This document shows positions 54,787 to 62,679 of a stretch of 64,000 nucleotides of DNA, one piece after another. The first letter of the stretch is position 1. Every line of letters starts with the position of its first letter. The stretch comes from Stigmatella erecta (GTDB taxonomy: Bacteria; Myxococcota; Myxococcia; Myxococcales; Myxococcaceae): the NCBI RefSeq assembly GCF_900111745.1, contig NZ_FOIJ01000009.1, forward strand, positions 310,001-374,000, in the 5' to 3' direction. The notes under the pieces are model-generated. The model was not told the origin of the DNA. It worked only from the letters and a program-made list of their open reading frames with translations, and did not search any database. Position numbers and translations under genes: made by a program.

Positions 54787-55422
54787 TCAGTCGATGACGT
54801 CCTTGATGCGCTTGCCGCTGGCGATGTGCCCTTCCAGGGTGATGCTGGTCTTGTTGAGCAGGCTGCTGAAGACGGCGTCCTTCTCGTACTTGTCCTTGCC
54901 GTCGCCGAGCAGCTCCTTGCCCTTCTCCTGGTCACTGATGACCTTCGAGAGGAACTCCTTGTCGAAGTCCTTGCCGTCCTTCTTGCGCAGGTCGTTCACG
55001 TCCTTCTGCGCGTCGCGGATGGCCTCGTACTTGCGGCCGTCCTTGCCCTTCATCTCCTCGTCATAGCCGATCTGGATGCCGGAGCCGCCCGTGCCCGACA
55101 TGTCGATCGACGACAGCTCGTAGGCCTTGGTCTCCGCCCAGGACTTCAGCTCCGCCTGGCTTTGGCGGTGGTCCTGTACGAGCTGGCGCGCGAACTTCAG
55201 CACCATGGGGTCCTCGGACTGCTGGAGCGCCAGCTCGCCCATGGCGATCTGCTTGGCGTTGAAGACGGCCAGCTTGTCGACGTAGAGCTTGCCCTCTGCG
55301 GCCGTCTTTCCGATCTGGCGGGCATCCTTGATCGAGTCGCCCGCGTAGGCGCCGGAACCCAGCAGCAGACCCGACACCACCGCCGCCAGAGCCGCCGTCT
55401 TCCGTCCACGAATTCCAGCCAT
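54787..55422 (-). CDS. DUF4142 exported protein
   Basis: 211 residues from ATG 55422 (AAGGTGGG upstream). The signal peptide AALAAVVSGLLLGSGAYAGDS is followed by a mostly helical domain with a ferritin-like pattern (AVFNAKQIAMGELALQQS, VLKFARQLVQDHRQSQAEL, EFLSKVISDQEKGKELL), the DUF4142 family. It is a periplasmic or secreted protein of unknown function. It carries an extra Gly/Lys-rich middle segment (MKGKDGRKYE). It is on the same strand as the glycosidase and expansin-like genes. Confidence 0.82.
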   Translation of the reverse strand: MAGIRGRKTAALAAVVSGLLLGSGAYAGDSIKDARQIGKTAAEGKLYVDKLAVFNAKQIAMGELALQQSEDPMVLKFARQLVQDHRQSQAELKSWAETKAYELSSIDMSGTGGSGIQIGYDEEMKGKDGRKYEAIRDAQKDVNDLRKKDGKDFDKEFLSKVISDQEKGKELLGDGKDKYEKDAVFSSLLNKTSITLEGHIASGKRIKDVID

Positions 55423-55547
55423 GGTTCCCACCTTGCGAAAGGAGTTGATAGGGCAAGGTGGGTCCGCCTGGAGAGTTCCAGCAACAGTCCGCTTCGGCCT
55501 GAACCCTCTCCGGGAGGGCAATCAAGCAGTCAGGCGCAAGGCCGCTG

Positions 55548-56270
55548 TCACTTCAAGGGGAACTGGGCCGTGCCCTCGAAGAGTGACTTCGCCTCGATGC
55601 GGGGCACGCTGTCCTCGAGCCTCTGTCCGTCCGAGGCTGTCACGCGCAGCCTCAAGGGCCGAAGGTCCACGTGGGGGGCCGAGGTGAAGTAGTTGTAGTT
55701 TTCGCGCTTCATCTCCATCCAGTCACCGGTCGGGCCCTGCAGCTCCAGCTTCGAGATGGGATACCGGTGGTTGCGTACCTGGATGGCCGTCCAATCCTTG
55801 GAGCTGCCTTCCTTGATGTGGTAGCGCATCGAGCCCTTCACCGCGCACGTGACGGGGCGCCAGCGCGTCGTCACCCGGCCGTCCTTCAGCGGGGCGATCT
55901 TCTCGAAGGCCTGCTTGCTCAGGTCCAGGTGTCCCGAGGCGCACTCCGGGCAGCTGTCGACGATGCGCACGCGCACGGTGCCGTTGGGGCCTTCGACTTC
56001 CGCGCAGGAGCCGCACACCGCGCTGTTGGCGAACTGCGGCGCGTTCATCGCGGCCACGTCCATGTCCTCGGGGCTCGCGTCGTAGCCGCAGTGCCCCGCG
56101 CCCGTCGCTTCGTACCAGGTGGCGATGCCCTGCTTGAAGTCGCCCAGCGCGCGCACTTCGCCCGTGGGATCGTTGGTGAAGCCTGTGTCCTCCTCGGAGG
56201 AAGAGCACGCTGACAGGCCCAGCATGCAAACCGCGGTGAGGTTCCGGAGAGAGAAGAGTTCAGCGCGCAT
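55548..56270 (-). CDS. Expansin-like lipoprotein
   Basis: 240 residues, ATG 56270 with AAGGAG upstream. The signal has a lipobox-like LGLSAC. The double-psi beta-barrel (GIATWYEATGAGHCGYDASPEDMDVAAMN, SAVCGSCAEVEGPNGTVRVRIVDSC, HLDLSKQAFEKIA) and the C-terminal beta-sandwich (SKDWTAIQVRNHRYPISKLEL) match bacterial expansins. The key Asp (RIVDSCPEC) is kept. Expansins loosen polysaccharide networks without hydrolysis. Its C-terminal carbohydrate-binding face keeps aromatic residues (YNYF). Confidence 0.83.
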   Translation of the reverse strand: MRAELFSLRNLTAVCMLGLSACSSSEEDTGFTNDPTGEVRALGDFKQGIATWYEATGAGHCGYDASPEDMDVAAMNAPQFANSAVCGSCAEVEGPNGTVRVRIVDSCPECASGHLDLSKQAFEKIAPLKDGRVTTRWRPVTCAVKGSMRYHIKEGSSKDWTAIQVRNHRYPISKLELQGPTGDWMEMKRENYNYFTSAPHVDLRPLRLRVTASDGQRLEDSVPRIEAKSLFEGTAQFPLK

Positions 56271-56501
56271 GGGAGGCTCCTTGCACCCGTGGGACCCCTG
56301 GAGCGTAGTGCGGCCCCCGCGTGCCCGTGTGAGGCTTCGCTCATGGCGCAATGGTCCGTCAGGGCTGCAATGGTATGGACGGGGAGACAGTGTGTAGCGC
56401 CTGGATGCCCGGTGGGGAGGCACGGGGGCGGCTGGGAACGTTTGCCGCCACGGGGGCCCCATGGCCGCGTCTGGGGACTTCGCCTGAGAGGAGCGCGGGG
56501 G

Positions 56502-56576
56502 CTACGTGCGGAAGGGCCCGGTCACCTCGAAGGTGATGCCGTTGCTGCTGGAGACGGAGGCGTTATAGACCCTGGC
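56502..56576 (-). pseudogene. Coding remnant in frame after the DUF1349 stop
   Basis: Directly after the DUF1349 stop, the same frame runs on for 24 codons with GC-rich third positions and reads ARVYNASVSSSNGITFEVTG plus PFRT, then TAG at 56502-56504. It could be a displaced C-terminus of a beta-sandwich protein or a readthrough tail of the gene above. The remaining bases of the 306-base gap (56271-56501) show nothing I recognise. Confidence 0.35.
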
Positions 56577-57272
56577 TCAGGTCAGGTCGTGCAGATCCTT
56601 GCCGAGTGGAGGCGTGAGGCGGAACTCCGAGAACCGGACGCTCAGCCCGGCCCGCTCTGGCGTGCAGCACATGGGTCCCACCTGATAGGCCGAGGCCACC
56701 GGGAACGGTGAGAGCCGGACCAACGGCCACGTCTTGCCATCGGCCGACGCTTGCAACCGCAGCACGCCCTTGGCCACCGTCGCGCGCATCCAGAACGAGC
56801 GGGCGTCGTGCTCATAGGGCCCCGTCGCCCAATCCGACTTGCCATTGGTCAGCACGCTGCTGAGCATCGCCCGGCCATCGGACAGCTCGATGCCCGCCTT
56901 GACCCAGCGCCGGTTGTCGACGCGCACCATGATGCCGGCCTGGTCATACAGCTGCTCATAGGCCGCCTCGACGCGAAGCTGCGCCGTGAAGCTGGCGCCC
57001 GTGCGAACCCCCAGGAAGTGGCCGGAGTCGCGCGTGAAGCCATAGTGGGTCTCCCGCCAGAAGTCGGTCGCCTTGTCCGTCGTCACCTCGAGGACGCCAT
57101 CGGTTCGCTTCCAGAGCTTCGGCTCGTTCAGCCAGGTTCCATCGTCCATCGTCGTTCCCGCTCCCTTACCGGCCGGCGGCGCGGCCACGGCCTTCTCGGC
57201 GATCGCCGGTACCAGCAAGGCCCCCACACCTGCGCCCAGGATTGTCCTTCGTTCGAGTCTCTTCGAGCCCAT
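56577..57272 (-). CDS. DUF1349 secreted protein (concanavalin-like)
   Basis: 231 residues from ATG 57272 after TGGAGG. The N-terminus looks like a twin-arginine signal (KRLERRTILGAGVGALLVPA). The rest is the DUF1349 fold: LEVTTDKATDFWRETHYGFT, HFLGVRTGASFTAQLRVEAAYEQLYDQAGIMVRVD, RWVKAGIELSDGRAMLSS and KTWPLVRLSPFPVASAYQVG. The family is a lectin/glucanase-like beta sandwich. The cysteine pair MCCT is unusual. An in-frame coding-like tail follows the stop. Confidence 0.8.
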   Translation of the reverse strand: MGSKRLERRTILGAGVGALLVPAIAEKAVAAPPAGKGAGTTMDDGTWLNEPKLWKRTDGVLEVTTDKATDFWRETHYGFTRDSGHFLGVRTGASFTAQLRVEAAYEQLYDQAGIMVRVDNRRWVKAGIELSDGRAMLSSVLTNGKSDWATGPYEHDARSFWMRATVAKGVLRLQASADGKTWPLVRLSPFPVASAYQVGPMCCTPERAGLSVRFSEFRLTPPLGKDLHDLT

Positions 57273-57358
57273 TCCATGCCTCCAGGTCAGATACCGCCAT
57301 CCCACTCGCGGTGCGTGTCCCTATACACGGACGCGGCGGCCAGGGCGAAGTGCTCGGG

Positions 57359-57970
57359 TCAAGCCTGAAGCGGAAGCACGGCACCGATGGCAACGAAGAC
57401 GCCGCCACAGGCTCGATTGAAGCGCCGTCCGACGCGCCCCAGCCAAGGGCGGACCCGGTTCGCTGCGCTCGCGAGTGCGTACTCGACGAGGGATTCTGTC
57501 ACCGCGAAAGTTGCAGCCACTACCGCGAACTGGGTCACCAGGCTGCGGTGCGGGTCGATGAACTGTGTGAGGAAAGCACTGAAGAAAAGCAGGCCCTTGG
57601 GGTTTGTCGCTGCCGCGAGAAAGCCTTGACGAAAGAGCGACCCGCCGTTGGCCTCGGTGGGCCCGGTACTGACCACGACGTCAATCGGTGGAGAGCGCCA
57701 GACCTGGATGCCGAGCCAGACAAGGTAGGCGCCACCCACCCATCTCAGCACCGTGAGCCAAAGGAGAGAGGACTTGATCAGTGCCCCAATACCGAACATG
57801 CAAAGGGCGATGATGGCAACAAAGCCCAAGCCCCCACCCGCGATGGTGAACAGGGTCTTGCGGCTTCCGTGCAGGGCGCCATGCGTGAGGACGAGAAGGC
57901 TGTTGGGGCCCGGCGACAGCGACAAGCCTATGGAGGCGACAGAAAAAATAAGCCAAGTGTCGAACTGCAT
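57359..57970 (-). CDS. LysE/RhtB-family amino-acid exporter
   Basis: Inner-membrane exporter, 203 residues from ATG 57970 with GGAGAAG upstream. Six membrane segments are visible. Family marks are SLSPGPNSLLVLTHGALHGSR near the N-terminus, WVGGAYLVWLGIQVWR and ATNPKGLLFFSAFLTQFIDP. Substrates in the family include lysine, threonine and homoserine; the one here is unknown. No LysR-type regulator is adjacent. Confidence 0.92.
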   Translation of the reverse strand: MQFDTWLIFSVASIGLSLSPGPNSLLVLTHGALHGSRKTLFTIAGGGLGFVAIIALCMFGIGALIKSSLLWLTVLRWVGGAYLVWLGIQVWRSPPIDVVVSTGPTEANGGSLFRQGFLAAATNPKGLLFFSAFLTQFIDPHRSLVTQFAVVAATFAVTESLVEYALASAANRVRPWLGRVGRRFNRACGGVFVAIGAVLPLQA

Positions 57971-57998
57971 TGATGCTTCTCCAATGACGCCTGAGAAC

Positions 57999-58070
57999 CT
58001 GTTCTGGTGGGAGGCTGATCTGCATCTCCGTTCGCGGAACAACCTGCCAAAAATGAGCCCACCAGAACAG
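57999..58070. repeat. Perfect 13-base inverted repeat between lysE-like and kinase genes
   Basis: ctgttctggtggg (57999-58011) and cccaccagaacag (58058-58070) enclose 46 bases. With two mismatches the arms extend to 19 bases (57993-58011 and 58058-58076). It lies in the divergent promoter region, so it is an operator, hairpin or remnant of a small mobile element. No TSD is visible. Confidence 0.45.
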
Positions 58071-58151
58071 ATTCTTCGTCCTTCCGGTGGAGCATACCCC
58101 ATGGGTAGGATGGAGGAAGGCCTCCCTGGCCGCCTTTCCTGGAGGTCTACC

Positions 58152-59513
58152 GTGGACGAGCTGAGCCCCGAGGCGCTCCCGGACGGGACCCGGTTGGGCC
58201 CCTGGCAGGTGGAAGGCCGCGCGGGGTACGGCACGTATGGCGCGGTCTACCGGGTGCGCCGGACGCGGCGGATCTTTCCCCCGCTCGTGGCCCTCAAGCT
58301 GGCGCGCTACCCGAATGACTTGCGGTTCGAGCGCGAGGCGGAGCTGCTCACGCGGATCCGGCATCCCCACGTTCCGCGCCTCTTGGGACAGGGAACCTGG
58401 AAAGGAGGCCTTCACGGCGACACGCACCCCTATGTGGTGATGCAGTGGGTGGAGGGCCTCCGGCTGTATGACTGGGGCCAGGAGCGCTCCCTCACGTCAC
58501 GCCAGGTGCTGAGGCTGCTGGCGCAGGTGGCACGCGCGTTGGAGGCCACCCACGCCCGCCAAGGGCTCCACCGGGACGTGAAGGGCGACAACATTTTGGT
58601 GAGTCCCGAGGGGACGGCCTTCCTCATGGACTTCGGGTGCGGCACCTGGGAAGGGGCTCCGCCGCTCACCGAGGGGCTGCTGGCCCCCGGCACGAAGCTC
58701 TACCGCAGTCCCGAGGCCCTGAGCTTTCACTGGGACCACCGCCACGAATCCCATGTCCACTACCGCGCTACGCCCGCGGATGACGTGTACGCCTTGGGGG
58801 TGGCGGCCTATCGCTTGTGCACGGGAATCTACCCACCCCTGGCGACGGCCCCATCGATCGTAGGCGATGATGCACGGGACACCCTGGAGGTGATGATGCC
58901 TCCTGGTCAGCTCAAGCCGCTCGCGCCTTCGTTGGAATCGCTCATCCTCCGCATGCTTTCCGAGAACGCACAGGACCGAGGCAGCGCTGGTGAACTGGCC
59001 GCCGCTTTGGAGGCCGCAGCAACGGCTGCTGGGCCAGAAGCCGATGTGCCGATGCGTCCGAGCGATTTGCGCAGGGGCTCTGGGGGTGTCAATCGGCCCG
59101 TCTCCGAACGTCGTGGCGGGTGTCTTGGTCCCATGGTGCTGATGCCCTTGGCGGCTTGGCTCATCATCCTGCTCGCTGGGAACTTGAACCTGGCGGCGCT
59201 GGTAGAGCCTCCCTCTCAGACAGAAGATGGGGGCACCACAGGCGTGGCCGACGCAGCCGTGGAGGATCTCCAGGCGTCCAGCGTGTCGCGAGAAAATGGT
59301 CCGGATGGACTGGCGCTTGAGATGCCCAAGGAGCCCGTGCCCGGCCAACGCCGACCGCCGTGTGGCCGCTTCCAAAGTAAAATTCAGGGAGGTTGCTGGT
59401 TAGGGATTCTTCATGCCTCCCCGCCTTGCGGAGAGAGCTATTATGAATGGAAAGGCGCCTGTTATTTCCCTGCACCTGCGCCTCCAAGGCCTAACACCTC
59501 GGAGCAGCAGTAG
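58152..59513 (+). CDS. Ser/Thr protein kinase with Cys-rich periplasmic tail
   Basis: 453 residues from GTG 58152, chosen for GGAGG at 58141-58145; earlier ATGs at 58101 and 58110 are possible. The kinase has catalytic K49, HRDVKGDN (HRD 140-142), DFG 160-162 and a KLYRSPEAL activation segment. A membrane segment (PLAAWLIILLAGNLNLAALV) follows at about 325-345. The C-terminal tail has the pattern GGCW...PPCGE...YYEWKGACY, a Cys-rich motif that may be disulfide-bonded outside. The substrate is unknown. It lies next to lower-GC accessory genes. Confidence 0.85.
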   Translation: MDELSPEALPDGTRLGPWQVEGRAGYGTYGAVYRVRRTRRIFPPLVALKLARYPNDLRFEREAELLTRIRHPHVPRLLGQGTWKGGLHGDTHPYVVMQWVEGLRLYDWGQERSLTSRQVLRLLAQVARALEATHARQGLHRDVKGDNILVSPEGTAFLMDFGCGTWEGAPPLTEGLLAPGTKLYRSPEALSFHWDHRHESHVHYRATPADDVYALGVAAYRLCTGIYPPLATAPSIVGDDARDTLEVMMPPGQLKPLAPSLESLILRMLSENAQDRGSAGELAAALEAAATAAGPEADVPMRPSDLRRGSGGVNRPVSERRGGCLGPMVLMPLAAWLIILLAGNLNLAALVEPPSQTEDGGTTGVADAAVEDLQASSVSRENGPDGLALEMPKEPVPGQRRPPCGRFQSKIQGGCWLGILHASPPCGESYYEWKGACYFPAPAPPRPNTSEQQ

Positions 59514-59550
59514 GGATCCTCTCAAGGATTTAAGATTCCCGGGTCCCTCC

Positions 59551-59573
59551 GGCGAGGAAATCCTGCGCGCTCT
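59551..59573 (-). pseudogene. Short remnant of an immunity-gene 3' end
   Basis: 23 bases match the 3' end of the Imm52 gene at 61170-61192 (21 of 23 identical, ggcga..aatcctgcgcgctct), and a nearby attcacga is shared too. This suggests that a third copy has been lost by recombination. The rest of the 59514-59642 gap shows no gene. Confidence 0.35.
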
Positions 59574-59642
59574 CTAAACCATTCTCTCATTCACGAGTGT
59601 TTGTGAAAATGAGGGTAAGCAACAGGAGACGGTTTCGTGTCG

Positions 59643-60545
59643 TCACAGAAGCTCACGTGTGCGCGCATACACCTGCTCAAGGGCAACGCGGCGAATGACC
59701 TCATTGTATCTGAGAACCTCTGCTTCGGTTGCAACACGGATTAAGGGTGCGCTACGCCGCTCCTCCTCAACAAGCAAAACGGCGCGATTCGGCGATACGG
59801 GATAATACAGCTCATGGGAATTTGGGATATTGTCCAGCGAATAGGTTTCGACTGCCTCTGCATTAAATGTTGGCTGATCACCTGTGATGAACTCAAGTGT
59901 CCCGCTGGTCTCAAGCAGAACCAAAGAACAATGGTGATAGATCCCACTGGCAAGCCTCTCTGTTTCTAGAAGTCGAGAAATAGGCCAAGTCCTGTCCACC
60001 GAGTAGCCTATCCGCTGCGCTTGCGGCTCAAGAAAATTTTTGAGCTTTTCTTGAATTCTTTTTGTGCGAAGATACTGGGTTGCATAGAATAAAATAAATT
60101 TTCTCCATTCTTTGTCATTGCCAGCCCATGTAATATCTCCAGCTACGAGAGCATTAACAAAAGGCATCCCTTGATGTTCAATCCGGCCCTGATACTTCTC
60201 TTCCGAGTTATGGATAAACGCCTCCAGTTCTTCTAATCTGCTTATGTCGCGCCACTGCTTTGCCTGCTCGTTTAACGCAAACATCTCGTCTCGAAGCGCA
60301 ATCTCCTGTTCAATAAATTCAACCAAGTCCGGTCTTTTTGTAGATGCAGCATCCATTCTCAAGAATTGCTTGTCTGCATTGGTGAGCGGCTGTGGAGAGT
60401 AAAAATCTCGCTCCTGCCCAATATTCATCAGGCCGGTGTTAAATGTAGCAGATCCTCGGCGACACCATACGCTTCCGTCAGTGGCCCACGCCTCCAGATA
60501 TTTCCTCCAAACATAGTGCTGTTTCCTTACCTTCGTCTCGCCCAT
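59643..60545 (-). CDS. DUF4238 protein, lower-GC accessory gene
   Basis: 300 residues; ATG 60545 is preceded by GAGGAG. The N-terminal KQHYVWRKYLEAWATDGSV is the family hallmark and the middle FYATQYLRTKRIQEKL and LLETSGTLEFITGDQPTFN segments fit DUF4238. The function is unknown; members are scattered through mobile regions. The gene is markedly AT-richer than its neighbours, suggesting recent transfer. It lies beside an inverted-repeat element and a toxin locus. Confidence 0.82.
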   Translation of the reverse strand: MGETKVRKQHYVWRKYLEAWATDGSVWCRRGSATFNTGLMNIGQERDFYSPQPLTNADKQFLRMDAASTKRPDLVEFIEQEIALRDEMFALNEQAKQWRDISRLEELEAFIHNSEEKYQGRIEHQGMPFVNALVAGDITWAGNDKEWRKFILFYATQYLRTKRIQEKLKNFLEPQAQRIGYSVDRTWPISRLLETERLASGIYHHCSLVLLETSGTLEFITGDQPTFNAEAVETYSLDNIPNSHELYYPVSPNRAVLLVEEERRSAPLIRVATEAEVLRYNEVIRRVALEQVYARTRELL

Positions 60546-60610
60546 TTGACTATCTCCTCAGTAGTGCAATTAATGGTAGGTGGCAGCGAACCATCGACTT
60601 CATGAGTATA

Positions 60611-60951
60611 GCTTAGTTCGAGTTTTGCACTTTTTGGACGGCATCATGGCAGGCAACAACGGAACGTGGCCTTGAGGGTTTGCTCACCCTGGGCCGGTGC
60701 CCGTGCAGAACAGTTTTCCGCCCTCTGGAGCTCCCGCAGAGGCCAGTTGGCCGTGTCACTGCACGAGCGGCCACTCCATACCTGCCAGGTAGCCAACTTG
60801 GGCTCGGACAGGGGCCTTGCGTAGGAGTTTCTGCGACCCTGGGGGAGGCATAGGTTCTCCAAAATCCCCCAAGGATCCATATGGGAACCACGCGCTCCCT
60901 CAGAGTGCCGTTCGTTTGGTTCCTCTCAACTGTGCGAGACTCGAACTAAGC
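60611..60951. mobile_element. 341-bp element with 19-base terminal inverted repeats (MITE-like)
   Basis: gcttagttcgagttttgca (60611-60629) and tgcgagactcgaactaagc (60933-60951) are inverted repeats with 17 of 19 positions identical. Inside is one open frame on the minus strand (about 60613-60891, 92 codons) with no recognisable transposase motif and a stop in the left repeat. A further copy of gcaagactcgaac lies at about 60963, just outside. No target duplication is certain. It is likely a MITE or a decayed insertion sequence. I see nothing in 60952-61158. Confidence 0.5.
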
Positions 60952-61158
60952 TCCAGTGCAGCAAGACTCGAACATGTGCGGCTTCTGAGGCTTGTAATTG
61001 AGCAGCCGCTTGCTTCTGCAGACTGTCGAATTTTGCTGATGCCTCGTATCGGCGATTGGCTCATGGGTGGGCAGAAACGGAGGTAGGAAAGTGTGGAGGG
61101 AACTGAGAGGCGCGCGGGCTTGGCATGCGCCAGATGGGGCGTGCGTGCTTGAGCTGTA

Positions 61159-61890
61159 TCAGCCTGCTTGGCGAAGCAATCCTGCGCGCTCTAGCAATTC
61201 ACGAACGCGGCGGCCCAAGGCGATGTGCTCGGGATTGGAGGCTGAGAAGCGCTCAGGGGTGAGGATGATGACCATTCCCAAGGTGCCTACCGGTCGAATT
61301 TCGACGGGAGCGGGCAGAGGAGGAACGGTACCACGGCGGCGCGAGATGTAGGTCACCCAGCCAACGCGCGTTTCATCCTCTTGTGTGGTGGGGATGAGGT
61401 TCAAGGTGAGGTTTGTACTGACCACTCCCCAGTCCGGGTCCCAAGCAGTGGCCATGCACTCAAGAACTTGAGCCAGGAGCGGAGTGTCTGCCATGTGTTC
61501 GGACAGCTCTCCCTCGGAGGGAGGCGTCATCAAGCACATGTTTTCCACTGCGTCTGAGTCACCACCACAACGGATGTGCAGGCGGGTGGATTGGTTGTCA
61601 GGGGACTGATTCCAGATGCGGAAGCCAAAGCCAAGCTCTGGAATGGCGGATTTATTTGTCGTCGCCCGGTTCATTCCTTGTAACAGAAGGGTCTTCAAGG
61701 CTTCTGGAGCATCTGTTTGTACAGGGATTCCCTCTGGGTTCCTGCTGCTTTTGTCGGCGTGGTACCACTGGGTCCAGGACGGAGCCAACTGGTCCAGCAT
61801 GCGAAGGAAGAGGCTTACACGCTGAGTGCATTCATCAAGGCTTTCGCGCCTTGATGGCCAGTAAGCGCCGACATAGCAAGAATCGAGCAT
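61159..61890 (-). CDS. Imm52-family immunity protein, copy 1
   Basis: 243 residues from ATG 61890 (GAAGG upstream; a TTG five codons earlier is possible). Imm52 signature: CYVGAYWPSRRESLDECTQRV near the start, then WTQWYHAD and the conserved ELGFGFRIWNQ segment. It should neutralise the Tox-REase-5 toxin encoded upstream in the same operon. The last about 60 residues are nearly identical to the neighbouring copy, while the first 180 differ strongly. Confidence 0.82.
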   Translation of the reverse strand: MLDSCYVGAYWPSRRESLDECTQRVSLFLRMLDQLAPSWTQWYHADKSSRNPEGIPVQTDAPEALKTLLLQGMNRATTNKSAIPELGFGFRIWNQSPDNQSTRLHIRCGGDSDAVENMCLMTPPSEGELSEHMADTPLLAQVLECMATAWDPDWGVVSTNLTLNLIPTTQEDETRVGWVTYISRRRGTVPPLPAPVEIRPVGTLGMVIILTPERFSASNPEHIALGRRVRELLERAGLLRQAG

Positions 61891-61937
61891 AGGGCGGGCC
61901 TTCAATTTGTAGATTGGATGAAGGCTTTCTAGCTGTA

Positions 61938-62666
61938 TCAGCTTGCTCTGCGAAGCAGGCCTGCGCGTTCCAGCAGTTCGCGAACGCGGCGGCCCAGGGC
62001 GATGTGCTCGGGATTGGAGGCCGAGAAGCGCTCAGGGGTGAGGATGATGAGCGTTCCCAAGGAACCGACGGGCTGGATGCTGACGGGAGCAGGCAATGGA
62101 GGAACGGTGCCCTGTTCGCGTGCAAAATAGGTTATCCATCCTATGTCCACTTCGCTTGTGTCAGGATTGAGGGTGTCGCGCGTGTCTTGGGTTGCCACCA
62201 ATCCCCATTGAGGCTCCCAGGCTGTGATCATGCTCTCCATCACATGGCGCAACGTGGGAAAGGCTAACATCCGTTCCACAGCCTCTCCCTCGATGGGAAG
62301 ATAGAGCAGGCACAGGTTGCTGACTTGCTCCGAGTAGCAACCGCAGCCCAAGTTGAGGCGGGTAGAACGTCCATCCGGACGTTGATTCCATGCATGCAGC
62401 CGGAATCCGAGTTCAGGTATGACCTTTTTGCCTAGGTCCGTTCGATTTCTGCCTTGGAGCAGCCTCTTCTCCAGAACCTCACGGTCGTTCCACGGGAGGG
62501 ATGTGCCAGGTGAGCTGCGGGTGGCACGCCCCTCCGTGTACCATTGATGAAGAGAGACGTCGCACTTTGTCAGCAGGTGAAGGAAAAGTTCTAGACGGCG
62601 TGCGCATTCAGAGGCCGTTTCCGGCCGTTTCTTCCAATACGCGCCTACGTGATACTTCTCCAACAT
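61938..62666 (-). CDS. Imm52-family immunity protein, copy 2
   Basis: 242 residues. ATG 62666 follows GAGGAG, which overlaps the toxin stop codon, so it is translated directly after the toxin. It has the family pattern YHVGAYWKKRPETASECARRLELFLHLL, LHQWYTEGRA and ELGFRLHAWNQRPDGRSTRLN. It is paralogous to copy 1 and close to it only at the C-terminus. The toxin it protects against is most likely the adjacent gene product. Confidence 0.83.
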   Translation of the reverse strand: MLEKYHVGAYWKKRPETASECARRLELFLHLLTKCDVSLHQWYTEGRATRSSPGTSLPWNDREVLEKRLLQGRNRTDLGKKVIPELGFRLHAWNQRPDGRSTRLNLGCGCYSEQVSNLCLLYLPIEGEAVERMLAFPTLRHVMESMITAWEPQWGLVATQDTRDTLNPDTSEVDIGWITYFAREQGTVPPLPAPVSIQPVGSLGTLIILTPERFSASNPEHIALGRRVRELLERAGLLRRAS

Positions 62667-62679
62667 GTGGCCTGACTCC

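Noticed and set aside
60613-60891. 92-codon minus-strand frame inside the inverted-repeat element
   Set aside because: No motif, no Shine-Dalgarno and ends in the terminal repeat; kept only as possible decayed transposase.
60817-61086. 89-codon plus-strand frame
   Set aside because: Crosses the right repeat of the element, no Shine-Dalgarno and no family; not supported as a gene.
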